Under the pieces are notes generated by a model, which saw nothing but the letters and a program-made list of their open reading frames with translations, searched no databases and was not told where the DNA came from. Shown here piece after piece: positions 43,101 through 54,400 of a stretch of DNA of 64,000 nt. Within the stretch, counting starts at the first letter, position 1, and the number at the start of each line of letters is the position of its first letter. Location of the stretch: assembly GCA_943737045.1 (NCBI GenBank), contig CALSFV010000215.1:992001-1056000 (forward strand), written 5' to 3'. This stretch comes from Parapristionchus giblindavisi (lineage: Eukaryota > Nematoda > Chromadorea > Rhabditida > Diplogasteridae). The position numbers were made by a program, and so were the translations under genes.

Positions 43101-46100
43101 TACCTGGGTGATTTCCTCTCAGCACTTCTTCTTCGTACCTTCTCCCCTATCGTTCGGAAGATATCACGAACGGTTGAATTTGAACGACGACCGCGATCCT
43201 GGACACAATGATCATTATTCCAGTACCCAATGCAGCTACCCGCCGATACCGTAACCCCATACCATACACCTATCCCGATACCGTACCCTCTGTTCCTTTT
43301 CCTCCGTCCGTCCTCTTGATGCGATAGTCATCTTCACTGAGTGTCTCTTCTCAATTCGTCGTCCAGTCACACTGCCTCCCTTATCAGCCTACAATCAATA
43401 CAATTCATTATAAAATTGATTGAATTATAGATTCAGTTATTTTAGAAATTTATTTATTTTTAATTTGAGTACAACAGAGTATGAAAAGAAATACAAATAT
43501 AGAAATAATCTGAAACACGTATTCAACAAGAATCAAACCATAAGATAAAAGTTCAAATGATTTCTCTAGACGCTAGCAATTAAAGTAACAATAGAAAAAA
43601 ATTTTTTTTTTAATAATAAGAAACTACCTTGTGAAAGTTAAAGTTGGTAGAGGGTAGCGAGTTCACCACAGACGATCCACTACCTGAATAGAATGGAATG
43701 AATAACAGAGAAACGAGGTCAATCAAGAAAATAAATAAATAAAATAAAATAATATTTACTCAGTGATGAGTGAGCAGTCTCGTAAGATGAAGTGGAAGAT
43801 GGACGAATAGAGTTGGTTCGATTCCATCTTGAATTCGTTGGAGCACCTGTACACGATTAATCAATATCAACAATCTTCTATTAATCATATAACAAGTGGG
43901 AAACATTGAATCAACAAGTAGACGTTGCTACACACAGTCGTCAATTCAGTCGATAAAAGGGCTTTTCGAGTCAAACCCATTCGTTGTCTTTATTACACAA
44001 TATTCTACGACTGTTTTGCTCGCCGTATCCGACATTCATCAACAGAACAGTCCCCCTCAAACAGCATACCTGTACTAGACGAGGGCAGCACCACTGATTC
44101 ATCAGAAGGCGTCAACTCCGTGGCACTCGAGAGATAGAAGTTTGATGGAACACCTACAATTATTCCGATTAAAATGATATTAAAATTTCAGATTTTACAA
44201 TTTTTAATCCTTTACAACCTGAATCAATTTTTATTCATAATTTCAAAAACAATTGGATGACTGTCTAATATACCAATCCAATGAGCATTCTTCATCAAAA
44301 CAATCAATGCAGCAATCCTCGTATCATTCTCCTCCACTGATCTTTGAAGAACCAATTGAGTCTTTGTTGGAGCCTAAATATAAATATTGTTTATTATTCA
44401 TCATTGCCATTATCATATATTGTTTAATGATAGTCAATGTCATTATTAATCATATAGTTTCAATAAATCAACCCAATCGATCAATAATCAATCTATTCAT
44501 ATTGCATGATCTCCTTACCTTTGGTGTCTTTGGTGGCTCTCCATTGACTCCTCCATCACGAAAGATTGTCGGAGCGAATACTGTAGCCAGATTGGACATG
44601 TTCATTTGATGCACTGACGAATCTTGGGAGAGCTGAAATTAATTACACTTTGATTCGTAGATCGAACGTTCAACAAATTATTGCACATTAGCCATGCCTT
44701 AGAAACACCACTGAACACGAAATCAGCAGGTTCACAGTTAATCTCGACCGAACGTCAATCGAATAGGATTTGCTTTACGCGAATAGAGATCAAAGATCAA
44801 TATACCTGATATAATTGTCTCATGAGGAATCCGAGAGTACCAATATGTTCGGGTGGCATTGGATGAACAATTCCCTTATTAGAGAATGATGGTTCGAAGA
44901 GGATGGTCAGTGTATGGGGTTCCACCTGATATAAGTCCGATCATTCTAATCATTATCACGATATCTATTCCATTCATTTGGTACGGTCTACGGTACCAGA
45001 GTATACTGTATCATTCCATCCCACGAGTTCGTTACCTTATCGTAGTAAACATTAAAGAAACAAGAAATTGAACAGTGAAACTGACAATTCCATCAGGATG
45101 TGCACGTGCGATATTGAAGAGTTTATGTTGAATATCATCAGAGCATATAAGAGGAGTCTGAATATGACAACATCATTAGAATATATTTTTAATAAAATAC
45201 TATTAAAGAACTCTGAAATGCAATCCAACACCGAATAGCATTCATTATTCTATATCTCATCTGTTGACTGTAGGTTAGTATCTCTTAAAGGGCCCAAACA
45301 TACCTTGAGATCTCGAAGGAATCTTTTCACTAACGAGCACAAGTCATGAATCGTCCATTGGCCAGTCACTGGTTCGTTACAGTAGTACACTGCCTATAAT
45401 ATCAGAATATATTATATTCTGATAAATAGGAAAAAAGGCATTTTTTCCCTTAGGCATTTTTGTACATTCCACACTCTGTTTTATTTAATAAAGAATAAGT
45501 AATTATGTTCCCCGAAATATTGTGAATTGGCACAGTAATTTATCGTTCACTTCCACTTATTTTTTATTTCCACATCTAGAGATCAATCTCTAATGTATTA
45601 TGTCATATTGTATCCATATACCGTTTGCCTTATAAATCTGACGTCGAAAGTGTAGGTAATTATGACGTCATCCTTGCAAAATAAACGATTTGCACTATTT
45701 CACCCCCTCGAATTGGAGGATCAACATTTATCATGGATATATTTAGATGATCTGAGGCCGTATCAATGAATAGCAGCAAAACATTTGCCGACAAATCCAA
45801 CAACAAGACCCTCCAATCAATATTCGTTCTGAGTTAGCCTCTGAACTCGCCCAATTGTCTCTACTCAACCTTTCCCTCTAGTCAATCTACAACCCTCTCA
45901 CACTCTCATTCCCTCTCTCTATTTATTCACTCATTCGTTTGTTCTTGATATATATGTTGTCTCTTGTTTTCCTGTTTCATGGTTTCCTTTAAAGGTAATT
46001 CCCGCACTGATGATGAGACGTCAGTCTCGAAACGTCTGCCAATAAACAATTAACTAATCCTTCATTCTCTTACTGGTCTCACATAGCAATCCATATCATT

Positions 46101-48961
46101 TGCCGACAAAAGTGAGGTCACTACAGTAGATGGAGAATTTTTGGCAAACGCCTCCACCTATGGTTGTGACGTCACATTTGCGGCAAAAGGGTTTGTCACC
46201 GTTCATGGATAACTATACTGGACTAGTGAACACTTACCAAATGTCCATTTCACTATAATCAAATGGAAATGATTGAATTGAATAGCGATAATATTATTGC
46301 CACTACGATGACATTCGTGCACATGTTCATGAATACTACATGAAAATGTTATTGCTTCGCAAATAATGAAAATAGATCGGAGAGATGAGGAAGTAGATAA
46401 AGAATTGCATAGAAGGAAGGATTGGATAAAAGGATAAAGACGGGAAAGAAATATGTAATAGAGTGCATTGTTGCACCAAAATTAAACATATTACACGCCA
46501 ATAAACACTTGTGCATTAAAAAAAAAGGTGGTTAAATGGGAAAAGACGTAAGAACATAGGTAGATAAAGATATATAGAAAAAGTATCTATCTAACAAGAG
46601 ATGCGAATAAAATCGTCCTCGCCTTATGGGATGGCAACAACACTAGTATAAGTTTCCGATTTAGGAACTTTTGGGAAGCAACTTCGTAATCAACATCGAA
46701 AACTGATCTCTGGTGATGATATTGTCATCTCATAAGGCTAAGTGCAAGACGAGTTCAGACCAGTCCCTGGCCAGAAATAATTAATAAAATATATCATTTA
46801 TCTTCAAAACGCCAGCATGTCCCAACAGCCAGATCGTCCTTCCGATATTCATTCTGTGTAATAACTACAGCTCTACATACTCCTATCATCCACCATACAT
46901 TTTCGGTACCCTCGCCTTCTATTTTTATATAGTGGGTCAATTTTCGAAATAGGGTGGGTTGATCACCAAAATTCGTTATTTTCACTTAAAAATCGTCGTT
47001 TTTAGCTTACTTTCGCATCAAGTGGCCTAAAATAGGCCCTATATAGTGGGTCAATCCTCGCACTGCGAGGGTATGGCAATGTATGATCATCCACTCTTTA
47101 TCCCCTTCATCGTCATCCATTTGTCCCTCAATCTTCTCATTTCTCTTCATCTTCTTTTCCAATTCACAATCTCCTAATCACATTTCAACTCAATGGCTCC
47201 TTTCAAGGCTCGTCAGTTCTTCTCGTATGAAGTCCCCATCCATTTATCTCCATCTCTCTCTACTAACCTTGTATACGTGCCTATTAACAATTTATCCATA
47301 TACATCTACATTGATATCCGTCATCATTCCAATCATGCATCTATTGTATATAAGTGACAAGAAGTGAAACACTAATCCTCACATTTCAACGTCTACAAAT
47401 TGAAAGGCGGGGGATCAGACGGACTTAACGAATCACCGACTGCGGGCTACACGAAAACTACAAGAAGTCCAAAGGACAAGGTAGGTTTTTTCACTACCTT
47501 TTATCACAAATGTCGATTTATATCAAATTAGAAGATAGATTCATTCCGCCGTGTACATTATAGAACTTTCATTATCTACAACGTTTTGCTTTTAAGAAAG
47601 ATGCCAAAATTTGACCCAGTTAAACTGAAAACTTAGATAAATCTGCTACATGAATATCATCAGTATTTTGTGTTTGCATCATTTTACTTTTATTTATATA
47701 TCTTTACTCTATATACCACATCACTCCATAAACAAGGAGTAGTCCACTCAGTACTTCATTCATCCCATACAAATAAGTGTCTCTCAAGCACAGAGTGATT
47801 AATTAGCAATGTTTCCCAGTACAATTGTTGTGCAAGAGTATGTATGGGATGAAAGAAGGGGAGTGGATGTGGGAGGGGAAAGGGATAAGCTATGTCCCTT
47901 TACGGAGAGATTTAGTATTCATTCTGTGTTTCGTGTTTGCACCACATTCCTTCTAGACTCATGTAAACAAGATATATTTAAAATATTCATACTTTAGTCT
48001 GAAATAAATCCTTCGCTTTTTGCACGTGTCATAATCTTCTCGTAAACTTACTTTTGCGAATTTATCCAATTCATATTTTAACATGTTTTACCGAATCGCG
48101 TTTCTTTGGTCTACATCTAATATATCCAAGTTCTTAGCAAAAACATCACACATTCCATTATATCACGTAGTATTATATAATCCCAATGCACTTATAGCGT
48201 CCATATATATTTACTTATACAATTTGCTACAAATAGTCACTATCATAAGATTCTCTACCATGATATTGTGCGGATTATTAATAAATAAAATACAATAAAA
48301 GGCTAACCGTTGAATTCTTCAATCTACTGGCGTTTCCTTCTTTCCTGAACAATCCCTCCACAGTCCGACCTTCTTCTTGAATCCGAGCAAATGCATCGAT
48401 CAGAAACCTTAATCATATATTTATAAATATAAACATAAATAATCATTATTCGTTTCGAATAGTGACAAACATTAGTACTGTCTTGCAAAAAAAAGGAAAC
48501 AATTGAATAGAACTAAAAGCAAACCTTGGTACTCCACGAAGCGTGACCTTCGTGTAGCCTTGCTCAGCAGTGACTGCATCACGATGTACAACCTTAATTA
48601 TATTAAATATTATTTATAAGCAGTCTATGTCTAGTTTCCTTTTTTGCTTTTTGTTGGTTATAAATCGACGTAACAAAATGATTCATATCCACAGGAAACA
48701 TTTCATTCTGAATCACACACACAGTCTATGATAACCACACCGTGAGGGCGATAAAACAGAGTATTAAATTGATAAGATTCATCTGATAAGAGTAAGTAGA
48801 AAGAGAATAAAAAAAAGCAAACAAACCTGTGAGAGTTCGAGGTTCATACTTGGAAGCTTTGAGAGTGTGAGTTGGGGCGTTGCAACTGGCGGCATATTAG
48901 GCGCCGATTTCCGCGTGCGTCCACCGCCAAGGGCAGAGCCAGCCGAAAATCTTGACGACAT
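37140..48961 (-). CDS. RhoGAP protein, ARHGAP11A / RGA-3/4-like, 30 exons
   Basis: Predicted GTPase-activating protein that switches off Rho. Exons 5' to 3': 48827-48961, 48525-48592, 48308-48407, 45304-45393, 45086-45157, 44806-44925, 44519-44632, 44274-44373, 44070-44153, 43760-43846, 43628-43683, 43287-43388, 43104-43198, 42844-42931, 42629-42748, 41811-41916, 41622-41683, 41254-41369, 40947-41025, 40702-40797, 40265-40363, 39895-39964, 39680-39804, 39331-39501, 38769-38943, 38400-38486, 38122-38228, 37816-37881, 37518-37592, 37140-37334; 1019 aa, all phases agree. The RhoGAP domain spans about 60-225: GVPRFLIDAF, arginine finger Arg89 in EGLFRKEGNASRLK, VKRFLRDLKTPL, and MSNLATVFAPTIF (207-219). 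The rest is Ser/Pro/Arg-rich and probably disordered, with proline runs such as APPPTPPP and basic patches. A GAP domain at the N-terminus with a long unstructured tail is the layout of human ARHGAP11A and C. elegans RGA-3/4, which limit RhoA at the cell cortex in mitosis. Orthology is inferred from motifs only. Confidence 0.94.
40020..40166 (+). mobile_element. MITE with CATACATT ends, copy C
   Basis: A 147-bp deletion variant: CATACATTTCCGGTACCCTC to GGCATGAAAATGTATG, with perfect 8-bp duplication GTTACAAC at 40012-40019 and 40167-40174. It lies in the RhoGAP intron between exons 21 and 22. Confidence 0.9.
40397..40585 (-). mobile_element. MITE with CATACATT ends, copy D
   Basis: A 189-bp diverged member with an 8-bp duplication ATAAGCTT / TTAAGCTT (one mismatch) at 40389-40396 and 40586-40593. 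It lies in the next RhoGAP intron upstream, 230 bp from copy C. Confidence 0.82.
40886..40912 (+). repeat. (AAT)n microsatellite
   Basis: About nine uninterrupted AAT triplets in the RhoGAP intron between exons 19 and 20. Confidence 0.85.
42234..42409 (+). mobile_element. MITE with CATACATT ends, copy E
   Basis: A 176-bp element, CATACATTTTCGGTACCCTC to ATGGCAATGTATG, with perfect 8-bp duplication ATGAAGAT at 42226-42233 and 42410-42417, in a RhoGAP intron. Confidence 0.93.
45990..46060 (+). mobile_element. Retroelement 3'-end-like sequence
   Basis: CTGATGATGAGACGTCAGTC followed by TCGAAACGTCTGCCAATAAA. The form (a small stem, then GAAACGTC and AATAAA) is the kind seen at the 3' ends of animal non-LTR and Penelope-like retroelements. 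This is from general familiarity, not a search. No reverse-transcriptase frame is seen upstream. Confidence 0.4.
46894..47085 (+). mobile_element. MITE with CATACATT ends, copy F
   Basis: A 192-bp full-length member closely matching copies A and E, flanked by ATCATCCAC at 46885-46893 and 47086-47094. The duplication reads 9 bp here; the ninth base may be coincidence. It lies in the 2.9-kb RhoGAP intron. Confidence 0.92.
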
Positions 48962-51320
48962 TCAGCACCTTACTCTCTTGAATGTAAAAAGTGATTATGA
49001 GAGAATAGATATAGGCATAGTATAATTGTATTCACAACAAAACAGTGGCAATGATGATAAAACGGAAGGAGCCAGCGACAACAACGTTGAGAGAACAAAA
49101 AGATGAAGAAACAAAGTGGCAGCCAATAAGCTTTCTGTTGTGAAAGATCTATCTAAAACAAAGACAGTGAAACAAGCTGCGCTTTTGCATCTACATCTGG
49201 CCCCTACATCTACACGCGTCATATCAATAAACCATAAACAAAACTATTAACGAAAATGCAAAAAATAGATCAAAAACCACACTGAGAGTTTGAAATTAGC
49301 CTGTTCGCGGCGTTCAGTTTATTCGCATATTCGTCAAAAACTAGGCACCTTCGGAACAGTAAATTCACTTACCGTATATTCAATATAATCATGAACTGAC
49401 TTTTCAGAGTTGATTGCAAATTTCTGTTAATTGTATCTATTCAAAAATTTCATGAATATACCAAATTGTGGAAGTGTTTTTGGATCATGTGAAACGTTTC
49501 TAAAAGAAAAAGACGTGATTCATAAGGAAGGAAAAGGAAATAGAAATGACACTTCTTTTCTCTACCCCTGGCAGAATTTGATTCTCCCTTTGTACTCGGT
49601 TAACCTTTCCGATCATAACAGAAGGCTCTTCTATAAAAATTTAGAAAGCATTAAACCATGATATTAATGGTACAATAAATTAGAAAAACTTAGGGGAAAT
49701 TATTTTTCCATGTATCTGATCCTTTTTGTGTGTTAGCAGAAGCAGTATTCACCCCAAATAGAGGTTGACTGAATAATATGCTGATACATAATAGAGATTT
49801 TATCAATAGATGTGTCTATCCAATGTTCATATCTCTATTGCGACGATAATAGACACGAATCGTTATTTCAAATCTATTTTGTGCTGAAAATGCTATGTTT
49901 TTTCGTTGTTCCCATGCCCAAGAAGGATCAATTACCACCTAATCTACCCCCATTACGTCATTAATTAACTAGAAAATGCCTTTCAGTATGTCAGAACTTC
50001 ACACCAATACGTAGTTTCAATATAGTAAATGATTCAACGTACTCTTGTCTACAAATGATGCTCATTGCTTTTTTCTTTATTTACATGATCATACATCAAT
50101 GTTATTGTAATACTTTCGTTATAAACATAGACGTAGCGGCCGAAACACCCTAGGGCACATTATTAGCCAATCTACAAATTAAAAAAAAACATTTATTTAA
50201 AGTGCATGCAAACTTATACTTGTACATTATTAAATTAATATTTCCTTATGTACTGTGTTATAGCATATTTGTATTTGTTCATTAGTTTCCTTGCTCATTT
50301 CCTTCCTGGTTTGGACTTAGCTGGGAGTTTTCGAAGATGTGTCATTATTATATTTTAGTGTCATAGCCTCTCATAGAGATGAGATATCATTAGTCTTTAC
50401 ACATACTTATCAGACTCTGATAGAGACCAGGAACAAACTCATCGTTTCATTTAATCCCATGTCCTCTTACATCATTTTGTGCTGTTTTCTTCCTCCAACT
50501 CGAGTATTTACCATAAGGACAATATTTTTTGGTTCCTAATAAAAAATATTCGAGTTTATTTTATTCTTTCGAAGATGGCTTTAAAAATCTCATGCCGTTT
50601 TTGCAAACCCGTTCTTTTACAGTTTGAGAAAAAAAGATTTTCATAACAAAAACTGTGAAATATGGACTTTTTTTATTATTACGATTTTCCAAGAAGCGAG
50701 TATAACGATTATTTTGATCTTCCCCTATATCATTTTTCTACAGTACACTATAATCTATAAATCTATAATTACTCAATATGTTTTCATATCCTGTTCGAAG
50801 AAAGATGATGAAATGTAGAAGAGAAAGAAAGACCATTGATCGTTCCGAAATATTTACACCATCTAAATCGCCTCAGGTCATTGTGGAACTATTATGAAAA
50901 ACAAACCTCTAGACGTTTCATGCACTTTAAAATATTGCTGATTTTAGTTGTAAATGTTGAAATCTAAGTAAATACAGTAATTTTGAACTTAGAAAATTAA
51001 AAAATTTTATAGAGACCTATTTTTATTAGAAATGTAATCATAGCTACGAAGGAAAGGTCTTAGTACATTAATATCTTTTATGAAATATTTTTGAAGCATA
51101 AACATTGGTGTAGAACTTTGCAAAACGAGTACAATACAGTATCAGTGATCAAGTGCAAAGATTTATTACATCATTTATCGTACACTATTCCCTATTACAT
51201 ATGTACAAAACTACAAATATCCAGACATGCCCATGTAATCCTAGTCGAATAATGTAATTCTCATCCACTCTCATACAGAGAGATACATCATATTCTTCAT
51301 CTTCTTTTTCTTTTTTTTTG
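48962..51320. other. Interval upstream of the RhoGAP gene
   Basis: 2.4 kb between the RhoGAP start and the 3' end of the next minus-strand gene. It should hold the RhoGAP promoter by position. The one candidate exon is 49373-49395 on the minus strand. Otherwise it is AT-rich with no repeat or reading frame of note. Confidence 0.45.
49373..49395 (-). other. Candidate 5' UTR exon of the RhoGAP gene
   Basis: On the minus strand a 23-nt segment lies between a TCAG acceptor-like site and a strong donor, ACG|GTAAGTG. Spliced to the acceptor-like TAAG 8 nt before the RhoGAP ATG, it would carry a short upstream ORF whose TGA directly precedes the start codon. Entirely inference. Confidence 0.25.
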
Positions 51321-51326
51321 TTTATT
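51321..51326 (-). promoter_or_regulatory. Poly(A) signal of the unrecognised minus-strand gene
   Basis: AATAAA on the minus strand (TTTATT on plus), about 90 nt downstream of the TAA at 51417-51419 and followed by an A-rich run. The spacing is normal for an animal 3' UTR and supports 51417-51522 as a real terminal exon. Confidence 0.55.
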
Positions 51327-51416
51327 CCCTGCATTCATATATCGTGCCATAGCCACACTTTGCAAAGAAGAACCTCTCCGACCATATTCTTTAAAAGTGA
51401 GACAGACGAGAAAGCG

Positions 51417-54400
51417 TTAGAATTGAGAGAGTCCGCGTAGTGAGAGGTCGTCCTTCAATGAAGTCACAATATTTCCATTGATATACCCGTCTGCCGACTC
51501 CCATTGGGTAATATCTTGACGTCTTTCAAGGAAATAAAAAAAAACGCTTTTAAAATATTTATGAACGTTTTCCGGAAATAATACACGTTCACTGTGGTTT
51601 GCACTTATAGTTTAATTCACTTCTTATTTCTGAATATTAACAAGCAAACCTTTATTGAATCAAGTTCAAAATCAACTCTTCCTCATATTGCCCTTATCGA
51701 AGAATGATTGTTTGGGTAGTTTAAAATGTGCAATGATTCAAAACCCCTTAAAATATCTATGTACTGCACCTATGAACTCATATTTCTCACACAATCTACG
51801 TCTTCAGTTTCCTCTTCCTTCTTCCTCTTCCTAAATATACACACCTTTCTGTACCTATCCATATCCTTTTTTGGAAAACGAACAAACGAGATCATTTATA
51901 TGACTATTGCCATTGTTTTCATGGTGAGCAGTTGTTCTTGCTGTCAAAATAAAAAAAAGAAGACTACTACTTATCTCTTGTACTATCACTGATCAGATGA
52001 ACTGAACTGTCCAAACTATAAGATTCAGAGATATTTACTGTTTTGTCCCCCGCTAATTATCTTCCATTGAAGTTTATTGACATTCAATGTAAACATCTGT
52101 TGAATCGTCTTACCTCCTACAATAATAATTATTCTAAGCGAACAATTTCCAAAACTACTTTTATCGGTTTTCATATGATTTTTAAACCTTAAACTAATCC
52201 TAAAGTAACGTTTGCTTATTATTTTTTCAAGTATAATGTATCTTGTGCATGGCAGACTCTTATGGAAGTATACCGTGAGAACGAAAGAAAAAGAAATAAC
52301 TATAGTCTATAGGAAATGGAAAGGAACTCTAGGAGACCAAAAATGCACATGTCTACGTGGACATTCTCTTGTTCATTATAGATTTAGACAGATGTACAAA
52401 TATACTCTTCCCCGTCTGGTATCGTTCCTTTTGAGAAAGCAAAAAACTTTAAGATTAAAAAACGCCCCTTTCCCTGAATCTCAATGACGTTTAATTGATG
52501 ATCACTCAATCATACCGTCTATTCATTTCATATATCGTTTCTTTCATCGAGAGAGATCATGCGATAAAAGATTCCTTCCAATTACTCTCATCGGTGCATT
52601 CGCTTTCAAGATTTGCCCATATATCTGAAGTTTCAATGTCGTTTCAATCGTCCTCCTCTGGTATTTCGAAACTTAAAGTCTACTTAAAGTTTTCACTTGA
52701 AGTAGACTTCTAAGTCTACTTAAAGTTAAACGTAAGTCTATTTTAAGTAGTGTGATATACTGTAATGCATTTCGTCAAATTATCTTTCACTTTAAGTTTA
52801 CTTAAAGTAAACTTTAAGTCAGTGACGTAGTTTAAGTAGACTTTAAGTTTCGAAATACCGGAGTCTTTAATTCAAGGATCATTAAAGCAATGAAGTAATT
52901 GATCACTCGTCTACTATTAATTTTATTCTTATGAAGCAATTAAAAGAAACGAAACGAAAACAGCAATGAGAGTGTATAAAACGAGGAGAAATTTCTCTGA
53001 TTTTATTTTCATTTTGAAGGGAGTATAAGTTGATATCTCCTCACTTCATCATCTCATTCCTTGGTTCCTTTCTCCTTCTGAACTTCACACGAATATCATT
53101 CATTAGTCCGATATATGGACACAACATGTGATCATTTTCAGATAATCTCTCCCTCTACCTTCTTCCTCCTTCTCCCTCTCCTTATTCCTTTACCTCTCCT
53201 GCTCATTTTCTTATTTCCAATATTCATTCATATATTATAAATAGATCTTCTAAAACTCCAGCGTTTTCGCCACTCCCCCACGTCTCCCTCTCTCTCTCCC
53301 TTTTCCTCCTCTGCAAAGCTCCTTCTTCGTCCCTCCATATTGTTAATCCCCCTGAACAACTTTCCAATGTCTTCTTTCATTGTTCTAATCATGCTGCCGC
53401 TTCTTTTCCCCTTCCTCACGACTCTCTCTCCCTCTCCATTTTCTGACACTCTCTCCCTCTCCCTCTCCCTGTTCTCCTCCTTCCTCCTTTCACCCCTCAA
53501 TCTTCGTGAATTTCCACAACTTCCTTTCAATCTAGTACTTCTTTTCTCACTCCTTTTGATTTCCCGACCCTCTCTCTCCATCTCTATCCTCTCTCCCCTC
53601 CTTCCCTCTCTCCCTCTCTCCCATCACTTGACTCAAGAAGTTAATCTTGTAGAACAATCCTATCTCCTTTTCTAATTTCATTTCTTCTTCCTATCCATAT
53701 CTCCCGACACCTTTCTCTTCTCATGTTTTTTCTCACGTTTTTTTCGAAGTAGTTCAAAGGACCATACTACATTGTCATTTACTAACGAAGATATCAATTA
53801 TCGTGATTCATTTAGATTCTTGATCAAAAAGTGCACAGATTTCATGAGTAAATGTGCTCTCCCTAATCTTGGCAAAAGAAAAAAAACCTATCTTTCAGAA
53901 ATGCTCTGGAACTGGAAAATTTGACCAAATTTTAAAAAAAATGTCCAAAATTTAATCCTTATTGTAAATTTTGATAGAGATCTCTATCGTTCTCTTTTCT
54001 TCGCTAACATTTGCACAATTGTTGAATCTTTTTCTCTGAATGGATGTTTCAATGATCTCTTCGTTTCTTTTGATATCTCCGACTGCCATTGAATATATCT
54101 CTTTCTATTCAGTCACATTCAGACATATTGAACCTATTCTACGAATATTCTATTCTATTTCTTTTTGCCACTTTTTCGTATTCTCCTACTCATTCTGGCT
54201 ATCAATATCTATCATTGCTTCAGGCCTAGACTATACCTCTCCTTCCCTCTCCCTTTCTCTCCCTCTACCTCTCCTTCTACCCCTCCTTCTACCCCTCCCT
54301 CTACCTCTTCTTCATAAGGAACAACTCAATTTGCATACTTCATCATTCTCCTTTCCTTCCTTTATTCGGTTTCGTTCATTCTTCTCCATTTTCCTTTATA

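Larger units (their letters stand above)
45394..48307 (-). other. 2.9-kb intron of the RhoGAP gene
   Basis: This intron splits the GAP domain between GNASRLKNST and AVYYCNEPV, and the protein continues without a gap relative to ARHGAP11A, so no exon is missing. It holds a retroelement 3'-end-like sequence (about 45990-46060), an imperfect inverted repeat (about 46616-46750) and MITE copy F. Confidence 0.75.

Noticed and set aside
52113..52121. Three-base micro-exon GAG between TTGTAG and GTAAGA on the minus strand
   Set aside because: Phase-neutral and cannot be distinguished from chance without transcript data.
53228..53675. Overlapping open frames of over 110 codons on both strands
   Set aside because: They lie in a CTCTCCC low-complexity tract; residues are almost only Glu/Arg/Gly or Ser/Leu/Pro and no motif or splice context supports them.
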